From assembly GCF_000761245.1 (NCBI RefSeq), contig NZ_AWOR01000110.1, forward strand, positions 124,001 through 188,000: DNA of 64,000 nucleotides. The letters run 5' to 3'. Positions within the stretch are counted from its first letter, which is position 1. Each line of letters opens with the position of its first letter. The notes under the pieces are model-generated. The model saw nothing but the letters and a program-made list of their open reading frames with translations, did not search any database and was not told the origin of the DNA. Made by a program: the position numbers and the translations under genes. This document shows, in pieces, positions 8,863-18,274 of this stretch. Origin of the DNA: Comamonas testosteroni. Lineage in GTDB: Bacteria; Pseudomonadota; Gammaproteobacteria; Burkholderiales; Burkholderiaceae_C.

Positions 8863-9987
8863 ATGACTTCGCTCCGTTCTCTGTGGCTGCGGCTGCATCG
8901 CTGGTTTGCCCTGGGCCTGGGCTGGATCCTGATTCTGGCCGGGCTCACCGGCACCCTGCTCATCATCGGCCAGCCGCTGGACCGCATGGTGCACCCCGAG
9001 CTGTTCCAGGCCCACACTACGAATGCGCAGCAGGCCCAGCAGGCCGCAGCACTGGCGCCGATACTGGCAAGAGCCCATGAGGAGTTCGGCAGCAAAGCCA
9101 CTTTGCGCTTCCGGCTGCCTCAGCAGACGCAGGACAGCCTGTGGCTGCGCGTTCAGGCGGCCAACTGGCGCGGCACCATTTACCTGGACCCCGTGACCGG
9201 ACAGGAGCAGGGCCGCCGCGGCGAGACCGAGGGCTTTGTCAACACGCTGTTCAAGCTGCACAGCACCTTGCTGCTGGAGGCCAACGGCAAGGCCATACTG
9301 GCCTGGACCACGCTGGCCTATGTGCTGCTGCTGCTGACGGGCGTCATTCTCTGGTGGCCCAAGCGCTGGCCGGGCAACTGGCGCATAGAACTCAACAAAA
9401 GCCTGGTGCGCGCCCTGTTTGACATGCACCGCATCGGCGGCGTGATCATGGGGCTGCTGATCGCGGTGTCGGTCGTCACTGGTGCCTATATGGCATGGCG
9501 GCCGCTGGGCGCCTGGCTCAATGTGCTCAGCAGCAGCACGGCAGTCAAGCCACCCAAGCTGCCCGCACTGGCTGCGCAAGGCGCCGCCCAACCGCTGCCA
9601 GCCGATGTGGACGCCATGCTGGCCTCGGCCCGCGCGGCCATGCCCGATGCCCAGGCCAGCTTCGTGCAGCTGCCGCCCAATGCCAAACAGGCCGTACGCA
9701 TCCGCTTTCGCGCCCCGGGCGAGCCGCACCCCAACGGCATCAGCTCGGTATGGCTGGACCCGCGCAACGGGGCGGTGCTGGACGTCAGGCGCTGGAATGA
9801 GCTCGACCCCGGCGCAGCGGCGGTGGCCGTGGCCTATCCGCTGCACACGGGCGAGCTCGGTGGCGTGCTGATGGAAATCCTGGCCGGTCTCAACGGTCTG
9901 GTGCTGGGCGGCTTGGGAATCAGCGGGATCTGGCTCTGGTGGCACCGCCGCAAGGCCAGAAAGCTTGCCGCCCAGAGAAAGTCCTGA
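8863..9987 (+). CDS. PepSY-associated transmembrane protein (iron-uptake linked)
   Basis: 374 residues. Inner-membrane protein of the PepSY_TM family, commonly paired with siderophore receptors, where it is thought to assist ferric-chelate reduction or handling. Predicted membrane helices: residues about 13-37 (WFALGLGWILILAGLTGTLL), about 145-165 (AWTTLAYVLLLLTGVILWW), about 190-212 (GGVIMGLLIAVSVVTGAYM) and about 335-358 (NGLVLGGLGISGIWLWW). The periplasmic PepSY segment includes YLDPVTGQEQGRRG. The first helix carries the conserved 'lHrw..l..g' start (LRLHRWFALGLG). The C-terminal tail is basic. It is probably in one transcript with the TonB receptor. A hairpin follows at 9996. Confidence 0.85.
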   Translation: MTSLRSLWLRLHRWFALGLGWILILAGLTGTLLIIGQPLDRMVHPELFQAHTTNAQQAQQAAALAPILARAHEEFGSKATLRFRLPQQTQDSLWLRVQAANWRGTIYLDPVTGQEQGRRGETEGFVNTLFKLHSTLLLEANGKAILAWTTLAYVLLLLTGVILWWPKRWPGNWRIELNKSLVRALFDMHRIGGVIMGLLIAVSVVTGAYMAWRPLGAWLNVLSSSTAVKPPKLPALAAQGAAQPLPADVDAMLASARAAMPDAQASFVQLPPNAKQAVRIRFRAPGEPHPNGISSVWLDPRNGAVLDVRRWNELDPGAAAVAVAYPLHTGELGGVLMEILAGLNGLVLGGLGISGIWLWWHRRKARKLAAQRKS

Positions 9988-9995
9988 AGGAGCCG

Positions 9996-10030
9996 GACCC
10001 GGATACCCCTGTTCAGGGCCGGGTCTGCTT
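9996..10030 (+). terminator. Possible terminator after the PepSY gene
   Basis: Nested hairpin: GACCCGG/CCGGGTC enclosing CCCTG/CAGGG, followed only by a weak T-containing tail (TGCTTGC). Confidence 0.4.
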
Positions 10031-10093
10031 GCATCACAGCCTCTGCGGCCTCAGCATCTTGACTTCCACCGATGAGCAGACAAGGAGCTGAAG

Positions 10094-10483
10094 ATGGCTA
10101 TGAATCCCGTTGGCTGGTTCGAGATCTACGTGCAGGACATGTCGCGCGCCAGGAGCTTCTACGAAGCCGTGCTGGGCTGTCAGCTGCAAGCGCTGGCCAT
10201 GCCTGAAGGCGGCGAGCACCCCGATATGGAGATGTGGGCCTTTCCCGGGCAGCCGGATAACGCTGGCGCCACCGGGGCGCTGGTCCGCATGCCCGAATGC
10301 CCCTCTGGCGGCGGCGGCACGCTGGTCTATTTCGTCTGTGAAGACTGCGCCGAGCAGGCCGCCCGCGTCGCACGCAACGGCGGCAGCCTGCACCGCGACA
10401 AAGTCTCCATAGGCCCTTATGGCTTTATTGCTCTGGCCATCGATACCGAAGGCAATATGTTTGGCCTGCACTCGATGAAATAG
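10094..10483 (+). CDS. VOC family (glyoxalase/dioxygenase-fold) protein
   Basis: 129 residues. Single vicinal-oxygen-chelate module: VGWFEIYVQDMSRARSFYEAVLG at the N terminus matches the 'f.i.v.D...a..FYe.vlG' first beta-alpha motif, and LAIDTEGNMFGLHS matches the 'DPdGn..el' closing strand (here DTEGN). Members close in sequence to this one are generally uncharacterised; metal binding and substrate cannot be read from one module. The SD AAGGAG lies 8 bases before the ATG. It stands alone between the iron-uptake pair and acnA, and a strong bidirectional terminator follows. Confidence 0.8.
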   Translation: MAMNPVGWFEIYVQDMSRARSFYEAVLGCQLQALAMPEGGEHPDMEMWAFPGQPDNAGATGALVRMPECPSGGGGTLVYFVCEDCAEQAARVARNGGSLHRDKVSIGPYGFIALAIDTEGNMFGLHSMK

Positions 10484-10502
10484 GGCTCGCGCCAGCCCAC
10501 GA

Positions 10503-10535
10503 AAAAGGCCTGCCTCCGAAGAGGACAGGCCTTTT
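10503..10535. terminator. Bidirectional terminator between the VOC gene and acnA
   Basis: AAAAGGCCTG and CAGGCCTTTT give a 10-bp stem with A/T ends on both sides, positioned between the converging VOC gene and acnA. Confidence 0.85.
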
Positions 10536-10554
10536 GTCTGGCAAGCGGGCGCAA

Positions 10555-13458
10555 TCAGGCCAGCAGCTGCCTCAGCACATAGGGCAGGATGCCGCCATGG
10601 CGGTAGTAGTCCACCTCGATGGGTGTATCGATGCGCAGCTTCACGGTCAGGGTTTTCTTGCTGCCGTCGGGCCTGGTGATCACCAGCTGGGCATCGCTTT
10701 GCGGCGCCAGGTCGGCGGCCGGGATCACATCGATGAACTCCTCGCCCGTCAGGCCCAGGCTTTGCCAGCTGTCATTGCCCTTGAACTGCAGCGGCAACAC
10801 GCCCATGCCCACCAGATTGGAGCGGTGAATGCGCTCGAAGCTGCGCGCCACCACGGCCTTGATGCCCAGCAGCTGCGTGCCCTTGGCCGCCCAGTCGCGG
10901 CTCGAGCCCGTGCCGTACTCCTCGCCGGCCAGCACCACGGTGGCTCGGCCCGCAGCCTGGTACTTCATGGCCGCGTCGTAAATAGCCATCTTCTCGGCCC
11001 TGCCATTGTCGTCACGGTACAGCGTGATGCCGCCCTCCTCGCGCGAGCCGTCGGCCGCAGCGGGAATCATCAGGTTCTTGATACGCACATTGGCAAATGT
11101 GCCGCGCATCATCACCTCATGGTTGCCCCGGCGCGAGCCATAGCTGTTGAAGTCGGCTTTTTGCACACCATGCTCGAGCAACCACTTGCCTGCCGGCGAA
11201 GACTCCTTGATGGAGCCTGCGGGCGAGATATGGTCGGTGGTGATGGAGTCTCCGAACAAGGCCATGATGCGGGCACCATGCACCGCGCTTGGATTGGAGG
11301 CTCTGTCTGTCGTTGCGGACGGCGCTTTCAGTTCCAGAGCAAAGTCGGCAAAGAACGGCGGCTCGGCGATATAGGTGCTCTCGGGCCAGGTATAGGTGGC
11401 GCCCGTCACACCCCGAATCTTTTCCCAGAGCTTGCCCGGCTCGCTGGCCACCTGCTCGTAATTGCTGCGGAAAGCCTTGCCGTTCATGGCGAACTTGAGC
11501 AGCTCCTGGATCTCCTCGCTGCTGGGCCAGATATCGCCCAGATACACGTCCTTGCCGCCCTTGCCCTTGCCCACCGGCTCGGTCATGAGGTCCTTGCGCA
11601 CCGTCCCGGCGATCGCATAGGCCACCACCAACGGAGGGCTGGCCAGGAAGTTGGCCTTGATATTGGGGTGGATGCGTGCTTCGAAATTGCGGTTGCCCGA
11701 CAGGACGGCCGCGCAGACCAGCTCATTGCGGGTGATGACATCGTTGAGCTCGGGCGTCAGATCGCCGGCATTGCCGATGCAGGTGGTGCAGCCATAGCCG
11801 GCCAGCGCAAAGCCCAGCTTCTCCAGATAGGGCAGCAGCCCCGCCTCGGTCAGATAACGGGTCACCAGGCGAGAGCCTGGCGCCAGCGAAGTCTTGATAT
11901 GCGGCTGAACCTTGAGTCCCGCCTGCACCGCCTTCTTGGCCAGCAGGCCCGCCGCCAGCATGACGCTGGGGTTGGAGGTGTTGGTGCAGCTCGTGATGGC
12001 GGCAATCAGCACATCGCCATTGCCGACATGCAGCACCGGCTCGTCGATGCCCGGCAGATCGCATACGGACTTGGCCGTCGCATCGTCGTGAGCGGTTTCC
12101 AAGGTAGGCCGGTTGCTGACCATCTCCACCACAGCCCGATCCGCTCCTGCCTTGGGCGGCGGTGCATCGGTCGCCTGCTCACCTTCGCCGCAGCCCACGC
12201 GATAGCGCTGATCGAGCTTCTGTGCCGGCTGATTGAAGCCGTTGACAGCTGCCGATGCCGAGAACAGCTCGGTGAACTTGCGCGCCACATCGCCGATTTC
12301 GATACGGTCCTGCGGACGCTTGGGGCCGGCCAGACTCGGGGCTACAGTACCGAGATCGAGCTTGACCACTTGCGAGTAATCGATATCGCCCGCCTTGGGC
12401 ACGCCAAACAGCTGCTGGACCTTGAAATAGGCTTCGAAAGCCTGGATCTCGCTCTTGGTGCGTCCGGTTCCCTTGAAGTACTCGATGGTTTTCTCATCGA
12501 CAGGGAAGAAACCCATGGTTGCCCCATATTCGGGAGCCATATTGCCGATGGTGGCGCGATCCGGCAGGGACAGGCTGCGCGTGCCTTCGCCAAAGAATTC
12601 GACGAATTTGCCGACCACTTTTTCCTTGCGCAGCAGCTCCGTGACGGTGAGCACCAGATCGGTGGCGGTCACGCCCTCGCGCAACTGGCCGGTCAGCTCG
12701 AAGCCCACCACATCAGGCGTGAGGAAGTACACGGGCTGGCCCAGCATGGCCGCCTCGGCCTCGATGCCGCCCACACCCCAGGCCACCACGCCTATGCCGT
12801 TGATCATGGTGGTATGGCTGTCGGTACCGACTAAGGTGTCGGGGTAGTACACCGCCTCGCCCTTGCCGCTCCTGGCCTTGTGCACGCCGCGCGCCAGATA
12901 TTCCAGATTGACCTGGTGCACGATGCCAAAGCCCGGCGGCACGACACCGAAGGTGTCGAAGGCCTGCATGCCCCATTTCATGAACTGGTAGCGCTCCTGG
13001 TTGCGCTGGAACTCCAGCTTCATGTTCAGGTCCAGCGCCTTCTTGGTGCCGAAGTAGTCGACCATGATGGAGTGATCCACCACCAGATCCACGGGCACCA
13101 GCGGCTCGATGGACTTGGGCTTCTTGCCCAGCTTGGCAGCCGTACTGCGCATGGCAGCCAGGTCGGCCAGCAAGGGCACGCCGGTGAAGTCCTGCAGCAC
13201 CACGCGCGCGACGACAAACGGAATCTCGTCGACACGCTCGGCCTTGGGTTGCCAGCGCGCCAGCTGCGCCACATGCTCCTCGGTGATCTTGTTGCCATCG
13301 CAGTTGCGCAGCACCGATTCGAGCACGATACGAATCGAGACCGGCAGGCGCTTGATTTCGGGGAACTGCTTGGCCAGGGCCGGCAAGGAATAGAACTTGC
13401 CCTTCTTGCCCTCGGCCAGTTCAAAGGACTTCAGGGTTTTGGCAAAAGCATGCGACAT
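10555..13458 (-). CDS. acnA: Aconitate hydratase A
   Basis: 967 residues. [4Fe-4S] enzyme interconverting citrate and isocitrate via cis-aconitate; AcnA is the oxidative-stress-stable form in many bacteria. The cluster cysteines are in [11 protein letters not shown] and [11 protein letters not shown]. Other landmarks are [34 protein letters not shown] and the C-terminal swivel-domain segments [14 protein letters not shown] and [20 protein letters not shown]. The ATG at 13458 ([12 protein letters not shown]) is preferred; the frame continues 40 codons upstream without family similarity. A GGAGAG motif precedes this start. The length is somewhat above the E. coli 891 residues because of an insert near residues 420-450. 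acnB lies 13 kb away, so both aconitases sit in one window. Confidence 0.95.
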   Translation of the reverse strand: MSHAFAKTLKSFELAEGKKGKFYSLPALAKQFPEIKRLPVSIRIVLESVLRNCDGNKITEEHVAQLARWQPKAERVDEIPFVVARVVLQDFTGVPLLADLAAMRSTAAKLGKKPKSIEPLVPVDLVVDHSIMVDYFGTKKALDLNMKLEFQRNQERYQFMKWGMQAFDTFGVVPPGFGIVHQVNLEYLARGVHKARSGKGEAVYYPDTLVGTDSHTTMINGIGVVAWGVGGIEAEAAMLGQPVYFLTPDVVGFELTGQLREGVTATDLVLTVTELLRKEKVVGKFVEFFGEGTRSLSLPDRATIGNMAPEYGATMGFFPVDEKTIEYFKGTGRTKSEIQAFEAYFKVQQLFGVPKAGDIDYSQVVKLDLGTVAPSLAGPKRPQDRIEIGDVARKFTELFSASAAVNGFNQPAQKLDQRYRVGCGEGEQATDAPPPKAGADRAVVEMVSNRPTLETAHDDATAKSVCDLPGIDEPVLHVGNGDVLIAAITSCTNTSNPSVMLAAGLLAKKAVQAGLKVQPHIKTSLAPGSRLVTRYLTEAGLLPYLEKLGFALAGYGCTTCIGNAGDLTPELNDVITRNELVCAAVLSGNRNFEARIHPNIKANFLASPPLVVAYAIAGTVRKDLMTEPVGKGKGGKDVYLGDIWPSSEEIQELLKFAMNGKAFRSNYEQVASEPGKLWEKIRGVTGATYTWPESTYIAEPPFFADFALELKAPSATTDRASNPSAVHGARIMALFGDSITTDHISPAGSIKESSPAGKWLLEHGVQKADFNSYGSRRGNHEVMMRGTFANVRIKNLMIPAAADGSREEGGITLYRDDNGRAEKMAIYDAAMKYQAAGRATVVLAGEEYGTGSSRDWAAKGTQLLGIKAVVARSFERIHRSNLVGMGVLPLQFKGNDSWQSLGLTGEEFIDVIPAADLAPQSDAQLVITRPDGSKKTLTVKLRIDTPIEVDYYRHGGILPYVLRQLLA

Positions 13459-13573
13459 CGTGAGACTCTCCATGGACAGAACACAGGGAAAACGCTTTTG
13501 CATTCCATTGTGCACACAACTCCCGAGAAAAGGGTGGGACAGGGCGCCGGCAACGCAAACCGGCTCACATGGG

Positions 13574-13604
13574 CGCAAAAAAGAAAGCCCGCTCTGGGCG
13601 GGCT
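13574..13604 (-). terminator. Terminator ending the CoA-transferase cluster
   Basis: Read on the minus strand, AGCCCGC and GCGGGCT form a 7-bp stem followed by a T-rich tract (plus-strand A-run 13577-13586). It separates the CoA-transferase from acnA, so acnA probably has its own promoter. Confidence 0.7.
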
Positions 13605-13624
13605 GGAGTTACGGTGAGGCAAGC

Positions 13625-14764
13625 TCAGGCGCTGGCGTCCGGCAGAAACTCCTGTCCTTCGCTCAAGGGCGCAAAGCGGTAGCTGGCCGGCGTGCGGCTG
13701 AGCTTGACCGGAGCGCCCAGCCCCTGGTATTGGCCCATCGTCACCACCATCTCGCGGTGCACGGTATGCGGATGCTCAAGCGCCTGAGCCACATCGAGCA
13801 CCGGCGCTGCAGGCACGCCGATGGCCATCAACTCATCGGCAAGCTTCACGCCATCGAACGGCGCAAACGCCTTCTGCAGCAGGGGCTTGAGCTCGGCACG
13901 GTGGACGGAACGCTGGCCTGCAGTGGCAAAGCGCTCATCCTGCGCCAGTCCCTCCTGCCCGACATGGTTGCACAGCAGCCGGAACTGTCGGTCATTGCCC
14001 ACGGCCAAAAAGATGGGGGCACCGCCCGTGCTGAGCACGTCATAGGGATAGATGTTGGGATGGGCATTGCCAGAGCGCTGCGGCACCTTGCGCCCCATGA
14101 ACCAGTTGGCCGCATGGGGGTGGAGCAGCGACAGGCCGGAGTCATAGAGCGAGGCGTCAACCAGTTGCCCCTGTCCGCTTCGCCCCCGCTCGTGCAGGGC
14201 CAGCAGCACGCCTATGGTGGCATTCAGCCCCGTCACCATGTCCACCACCGGCAGGCCCACGCGCAGCGGGTCGCCGTCGGCCTCGCCGTTGATGCTCATG
14301 ATGCCGGCCATGGCCTGGATGGCTGCATCGTAGCCGGGCAGGCTTCCCAGGGGACCGTCGGCACCAAAGCCCGTGACGCGGCACCAGATCAGATGCGGCA
14401 GCTCTTCTCGCATCTGCTCATAGCCTATGCCCCATTTCTCCATGGTGCCGACCTTGAAGTTCTCCACCACCACATCGGCCTCGGCCATCAATGCGCGCAC
14501 GCGCTGCTGGCCTTCGGGCACAGACAGATCGAGAAACTGGAGGCGCTTGTTGCGGTTCAAGCCGAAGTAGTAGGAGGCCACGCCGTCGCGAAACGGAGGC
14601 CCCCAGGTGCGGGTGTCGTCGCCCTGCGGCGGCTCCACCTTGAGCACATCGGCGCCATGGTCGCCCAGTATCTGGCCACAGAACGGACCACCCAGAATGC
14701 GTGACAGATCAAGCACCTTGACGCCCTGCAGGGCTCCGGCGCCAACCGTGGCTGGATTGTGCAT
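13625..14764 (-). CDS. CaiB/BaiF family CoA-transferase (class III)
   Basis: 379 residues. Class III CoA-transferases move CoA between carboxylic acids through an aspartyl-CoA thioester. The N terminus has VKVLDLSRILGGPFCGQILGDHGADVLKVE, the family hallmark, then YYFGLNRNKR and ADVVVENFKVGTMEKWG. The likely catalytic aspartate is in VGLPVVDMVTGLNATIGVLLAL. YDVLSTGGAPIFLAVGNDRQF and GVPAAPVLDVAQALEHPH are also typical. It is the most downstream gene of a minus-strand cluster with Bug receptors, an M20 hydrolase and an acyl-CoA dehydrogenase, so it probably activates the imported acid to its CoA ester. The substrate is unknown. Confidence 0.88.
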   Translation of the reverse strand: MHNPATVGAGALQGVKVLDLSRILGGPFCGQILGDHGADVLKVEPPQGDDTRTWGPPFRDGVASYYFGLNRNKRLQFLDLSVPEGQQRVRALMAEADVVVENFKVGTMEKWGIGYEQMREELPHLIWCRVTGFGADGPLGSLPGYDAAIQAMAGIMSINGEADGDPLRVGLPVVDMVTGLNATIGVLLALHERGRSGQGQLVDASLYDSGLSLLHPHAANWFMGRKVPQRSGNAHPNIYPYDVLSTGGAPIFLAVGNDRQFRLLCNHVGQEGLAQDERFATAGQRSVHRAELKPLLQKAFAPFDGVKLADELMAIGVPAAPVLDVAQALEHPHTVHREMVVTMGQYQGLGAPVKLSRTPASYRFAPLSEGQEFLPDASA

Positions 14765-14856
14765 GTTTCACTTTCCGACAGAATGCGGGCCCATGGCCCG
14801 CGTGTTGATCAAAGATTGTTCGCGGGCTTGCGCCGCCAGACGCGGCAGCCCACACC

Positions 14857-15864
14857 TCAGGCCAGAGGCTTTCGGCCCACGCCGCGCACCAGCGTGCTCA
14901 GGCGCTGATGGATGGCATGGAAGCTCTGGTCCGCCTCTGCCTGCGAGGCAACGGGCTGGCTAAGGTGCTTGCCCTCCAGCTCCAGCTTGGCGCGGATTTC
15001 CGGATTCACCAGAGCCTGCCCTATGGCACTGCGCAGCGCGGCCACGCGGTCCGCGGGAGTGCCCTTCTTCACGAAGTAGCCCGCACTGACCGTGTATTCG
15101 AAATCCGGGCTGAGGCGGCTTTGCGATATCAGCGGCACATGAGCCAGCTCCTTGGGCAGGGTCTTGGAGAAGCTGGTCAGAATCTTCAGGCGCCCCTGCC
15201 TGGCCATGCCTTCGAAGCTTGCCTGATAAGGCAGGATGGCGAAGTCCACCTGCCCTCCTGCCAGGTCCTGCAGGGCCGGCGCGCCGCCCTTGTAGGGCAC
15301 ATGCAAAAACGGCAGCTTCAGTCTGGCTGCCAGAGCATCGCCCATCAGGTTGTACATGCAGTCCACGCCCACCGTGCCATAGGTCAGCGGGCCGCTTTTG
15401 CTGGCGCGTGCATATTCGATGAACTCGTCATAGCTGTCGACAGGCAGCCCGCTCTTGACCATGAGCACGATGGGCGACTCAGTCGTGGGAGCCGCCAGCG
15501 TGAAGTCGCCCGGCTTGTAGCGCGCTGCCGTATTGAGCATGGGCGCCAGGAAGATCTCGTTGGCCGAGCCATGGAAGAACATATAGCCGTCTGCAGGCGC
15601 GTTGAGCACCTTGGCAGCAGCAATCAGGCCCGTGCCGCCGCCCAGGTTCTCCACCACCACCTGCTGCCTGATGCTGCGGCCTATGGATTCGGCAAAGATG
15701 CGCGCCGCCACATCGCTGGCCCCGCCCGCGGGAAAAGGCACCATGAGAATCAGTGGCTTGGCCGGAAAGCTTTCTGCAGCCCGGACCCCGGTCGAAGCTG
15801 CTGCCAAGGCGGCCGTCTGCCACAGTGTGTGCCGCACAAAGCCGCGGCGGTTCCATGTACCCAT
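14857..15864 (-). CDS. Bug-family periplasmic receptor
   Basis: 335 residues. TctC/Bug solute-binding protein. The N terminus has a twin-arginine-like NRRGFVRH and a hydrophobic segment ending GVRAAES. Motifs include LILMVPFPAGGASDVAARIFAE, VVVENLGGGTGLIAAAKV and VPYKGGAPALQDLAGGQVDF. It starts 30 bp after the M20 hydrolase gene, with GGGAG before its ATG, so the two are probably co-transcribed; the CoA-transferase follows after 92 bp. This suggests capture of an acid or amide handled by those enzymes. Cys in GVDCMYNLMGDAL is unusual for the pocket region. Confidence 0.88.
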   Translation of the reverse strand: MGTWNRRGFVRHTLWQTAALAAASTGVRAAESFPAKPLILMVPFPAGGASDVAARIFAESIGRSIRQQVVVENLGGGTGLIAAAKVLNAPADGYMFFHGSANEIFLAPMLNTAARYKPGDFTLAAPTTESPIVLMVKSGLPVDSYDEFIEYARASKSGPLTYGTVGVDCMYNLMGDALAARLKLPFLHVPYKGGAPALQDLAGGQVDFAILPYQASFEGMARQGRLKILTSFSKTLPKELAHVPLISQSRLSPDFEYTVSAGYFVKKGTPADRVAALRSAIGQALVNPEIRAKLELEGKHLSQPVASQAEADQSFHAIHQRLSTLVRGVGRKPLA

Positions 15865-15894
15865 CTCCTGTCTCCCTCTTCTATATGCGGCCGC

Positions 15895-17076
15895 TCAGGC
15901 CAGGTAGCTTTGCACCAGTTGCGTCCAGAAGGCAGCGCCTATGTGCAGGGCCTTGTCGTTGAAGTCGTACAGCGGGTTGTGCACCATGCAGCCTCCGTCC
16001 TCGCCCACGCCGTTGCCCAGCCGGATATAGGCGCCGGGGCGCTTTTGCAGCATGTAGGCAAAGTCTTCGCTGCCCATGGTCGGCGTGCGCTCGCCCACCT
16101 TGTCCTCGCCCAGCAGGCGTATGGCCACCTGCCGCGCGTATTCGGTCTGGGCTGCACAATTCACGAGCACCGGGTACTTGTGCACGTAGTCGATGTCGCA
16201 GCTGAGCTGATAGCTCTCGGCCTGGGCCTGCACAAAGGCCTTGATGCGCGTCTCCACCCAGCTGCGCACGTCCGGGTGCAGGGCGCGCACGCCGATCTTG
16301 AGCACGGCGCTCTCGGGCACGATGTTGAAGACCTCGCCGGCCTGGATGGAGCCCACCGTGATCACGGCCGCCTGCTGGGCATCGATCTCGCGCGTGATGA
16401 TGGACTGCAGGCCCAGCACGATGCTGGCCGCGCACTGCATGCTGTCTATGCCGTGGTGCGGCATGGCGCCATGGGCGCTGCGCCCGCGCAGCGTAACGGT
16501 CACGCGGTCGAACGAGGCCATGGCCGGTCCGGAGCTGATGGCCATCTGGCCCACGGGCAGGCCTGGCGCGTTGTGCAGCGCATAGATCTCGTCGCAGGGA
16601 AACAGCTCGAACAGGCCCTCGTCCACCATGCGCATGGCGCCGCCCTCATTCTCCTCGGCAGGCTGGAAGATCAGGTTCAGCGTACCGTCGAAGTCGAGCT
16701 TTTCGGCGATGTACCTTGCCGCGCACAGCAAGATGGCGGTATGCCCGTCATGGCCGCAGGCATGCATTTTCCCGGGCAGGCGGCTGGCGTAGTCCAGGCC
16801 TGTTCTTTCAAGAATGGGCAAGGCGTCCATATCGGCGCGTATGCCCAGCGACTTGCTGCCCGAGCCTTTCTTGAGCACGCCGACCACGCCGGTCACGCCC
16901 AGGCCTCGGTGCACGGCATAGCCCCAGCGAGCCAGGGATGCAGCCACCATGTCGCTGGTGCGCGTCTCTTGGAAGGCGAGTTCGGGATGGGCATGGATGC
17001 TGCGGCGGACCTCGACGAACTCGGCAGCGACCGCCTGCAATTGCGCAAGCAGAGGGGATGGGCTTGAAAATGTCAT
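15895..17076 (-). CDS. M20-family amidohydrolase (hippurate hydrolase-like)
   Basis: 393 residues. Binuclear-metal amidohydrolase of the M20D type, which cleaves N-acyl amino acids or related amides. Metal and catalytic motifs: IHAHPELAFQE near residue 27, GIRADMDALPI (with conserved Asp) near 78, MHACGHDGHTA near 107 (metal Cys/His pair), FQPAEENEGGA near 141 (catalytic Glu), and GSEDFAYML with LGNG near the end. The dimerisation lid begins at GRSAHGAMPHHGIDS. It sits between two Bug receptor genes in the same orientation, consistent with hydrolysis of an imported N-acyl compound before CoA activation. Substrate assignment is inference. Confidence 0.9.
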   Translation of the reverse strand: MTFSSPSPLLAQLQAVAAEFVEVRRSIHAHPELAFQETRTSDMVAASLARWGYAVHRGLGVTGVVGVLKKGSGSKSLGIRADMDALPILERTGLDYASRLPGKMHACGHDGHTAILLCAARYIAEKLDFDGTLNLIFQPAEENEGGAMRMVDEGLFELFPCDEIYALHNAPGLPVGQMAISSGPAMASFDRVTVTLRGRSAHGAMPHHGIDSMQCAASIVLGLQSIITREIDAQQAAVITVGSIQAGEVFNIVPESAVLKIGVRALHPDVRSWVETRIKAFVQAQAESYQLSCDIDYVHKYPVLVNCAAQTEYARQVAIRLLGEDKVGERTPTMGSEDFAYMLQKRPGAYIRLGNGVGEDGGCMVHNPLYDFNDKALHIGAAFWTQLVQSYLA

Positions 17077-17109
17077 GGCAATGGATAGGTGAAGAACCCC
17101 GGCCCATGT

Positions 17110-17173
17110 CTTGCACGGGCCCGCAGGCAGTGGCTGGTGGTGCTAGACAGTGTCCCCTCACAACCCGTGCAAG
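17110..17173. repeat. 10-bp perfect inverted repeat in the gap upstream of the M20 gene
   Basis: CTTGCACGGG at 17110-17119 and CCCGTGCAAG at 17164-17173, separated by 44 bases. It could be a long-loop hairpin or two operator half-sites; no T-run follows. Confidence 0.4.
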
Positions 17174-17249
17174 AGGTTTCGAAAAGTTCTAACACGACCA
17201 GCCTTCAATTCAATGGCACGCGTTTGCTTGCATCCAGGCAACTGCACCG

Positions 17250-18233
17250 TCAGTCCAGCGTGACACCGGCCTTTTGCACCACCTCGCTCCATTTGTCGAG
17301 TTCGCTCTTCACGAAGCCGGCCAGATAGGCTGGCTTGGCATCCGCGCCGCGCTCAAGGCCCTGGGCCGCAAAGGCTTTCTTCACATTCTCGGAATCCAGC
17401 GCTTTGGCATAGGCCTGATTGAGCAACTCCACCCGCTCTACCGGCATGCTCTTGGGGCCGACCACCCCGAAGAACACGCTCACGTCATAGCCAGCCAGAC
17501 CCTGCTCGGCGATCGTGGGGATCAGGGGCATGGCACTGGAGCGTTTGGACGTGGCCACGCCCAGGGCCTTGACCTTGCCGGCCTTGATATAGGGCATGGC
17601 CGTGAGGATGTCGGTGAAAGTCATGTCCACCTGACCGGCCAGCAGGTCGTTGAGTGCCGGCCCCGTGCCCTTGTAGGGCACATGCTGCAGCTGGGTTCCG
17701 GCCAGGCCGTTGAACAGCACGCCCGCCAGATGGGATGAAGCGCCATTGCCCGAAGACGCGAAATTGAGCTTGCCGGGCTTGCTCTTGTCCAGCGCGATCA
17801 GCTCCTTGACGTTGCCAACGCCCAAATTCGGCCGAACTACCAGCACATTGGGCAGATAGCCAACGTAGATGATGGGCGTGAAGCTGGTGCGCGGGTCATA
17901 GCTGATGGACTTGTACAGCGGCTTGTTGATGGCCAGCGGACCCGAAGTACCGAACATCAGCGTATAGCCGTCAGGCTTGGCACGTGCCACGAAGTCCGCT
18001 CCGATATTGCCGCCGGCGCCGGCCTTGTTCTCCACGATCACGCTCTGGCCCAGCTCCTTGGTCAGCTCGGTCGCCAGAATGCGGGCCATGGCGTCGGTCG
18101 GGCCGCCAGGTGGAAACGGCACGATGAACGTGATGGGGCGTGTCGGGTATTTCTCCTGGGCAAGTGCGGGCAGCGCTGCCGACAGGGCGGCGGATGCCAT
18201 CAGGCCCAGCGCTGCGCGTCTGGCTTTATGCAT
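17250..18233 (-). CDS. Bug-family periplasmic receptor
   Basis: 327 residues, from ATG 18233 (MHKARRAALGLMASA); the frame is open 15 codons further up but that lacks a signal peptide start. Cleavable signal ends ALPALAQ. Motifs: TFIVPFPPGGPTDAMARI, VIVENKAGAGGNIGADFV, FASSGNGASSHLAGVLF and VPYKGTGPALNDLLAGQVDM. It has textbook family length and spacing. It is preceded 41 bp upstream by another Bug gene, giving two receptors in tandem; either they bind different ligands or one is a paralogue under relaxed selection. Confidence 0.88.
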   Translation of the reverse strand: MHKARRAALGLMASAALSAALPALAQEKYPTRPITFIVPFPPGGPTDAMARILATELTKELGQSVIVENKAGAGGNIGADFVARAKPDGYTLMFGTSGPLAINKPLYKSISYDPRTSFTPIIYVGYLPNVLVVRPNLGVGNVKELIALDKSKPGKLNFASSGNGASSHLAGVLFNGLAGTQLQHVPYKGTGPALNDLLAGQVDMTFTDILTAMPYIKAGKVKALGVATSKRSSAMPLIPTIAEQGLAGYDVSVFFGVVGPKSMPVERVELLNQAYAKALDSENVKKAFAAQGLERGADAKPAYLAGFVKSELDKWSEVVQKAGVTLD

Positions 18234-18274
18234 GTCTGTCTCCTTGGAAGGGTGTTGCCGATGAATCAGCCAGA

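Noticed and set aside
10534-12834. 766-codon plus-strand open frame opposite acnA
   Set aside because: Antisense shadow of acnA; no ribosome site or family feature.
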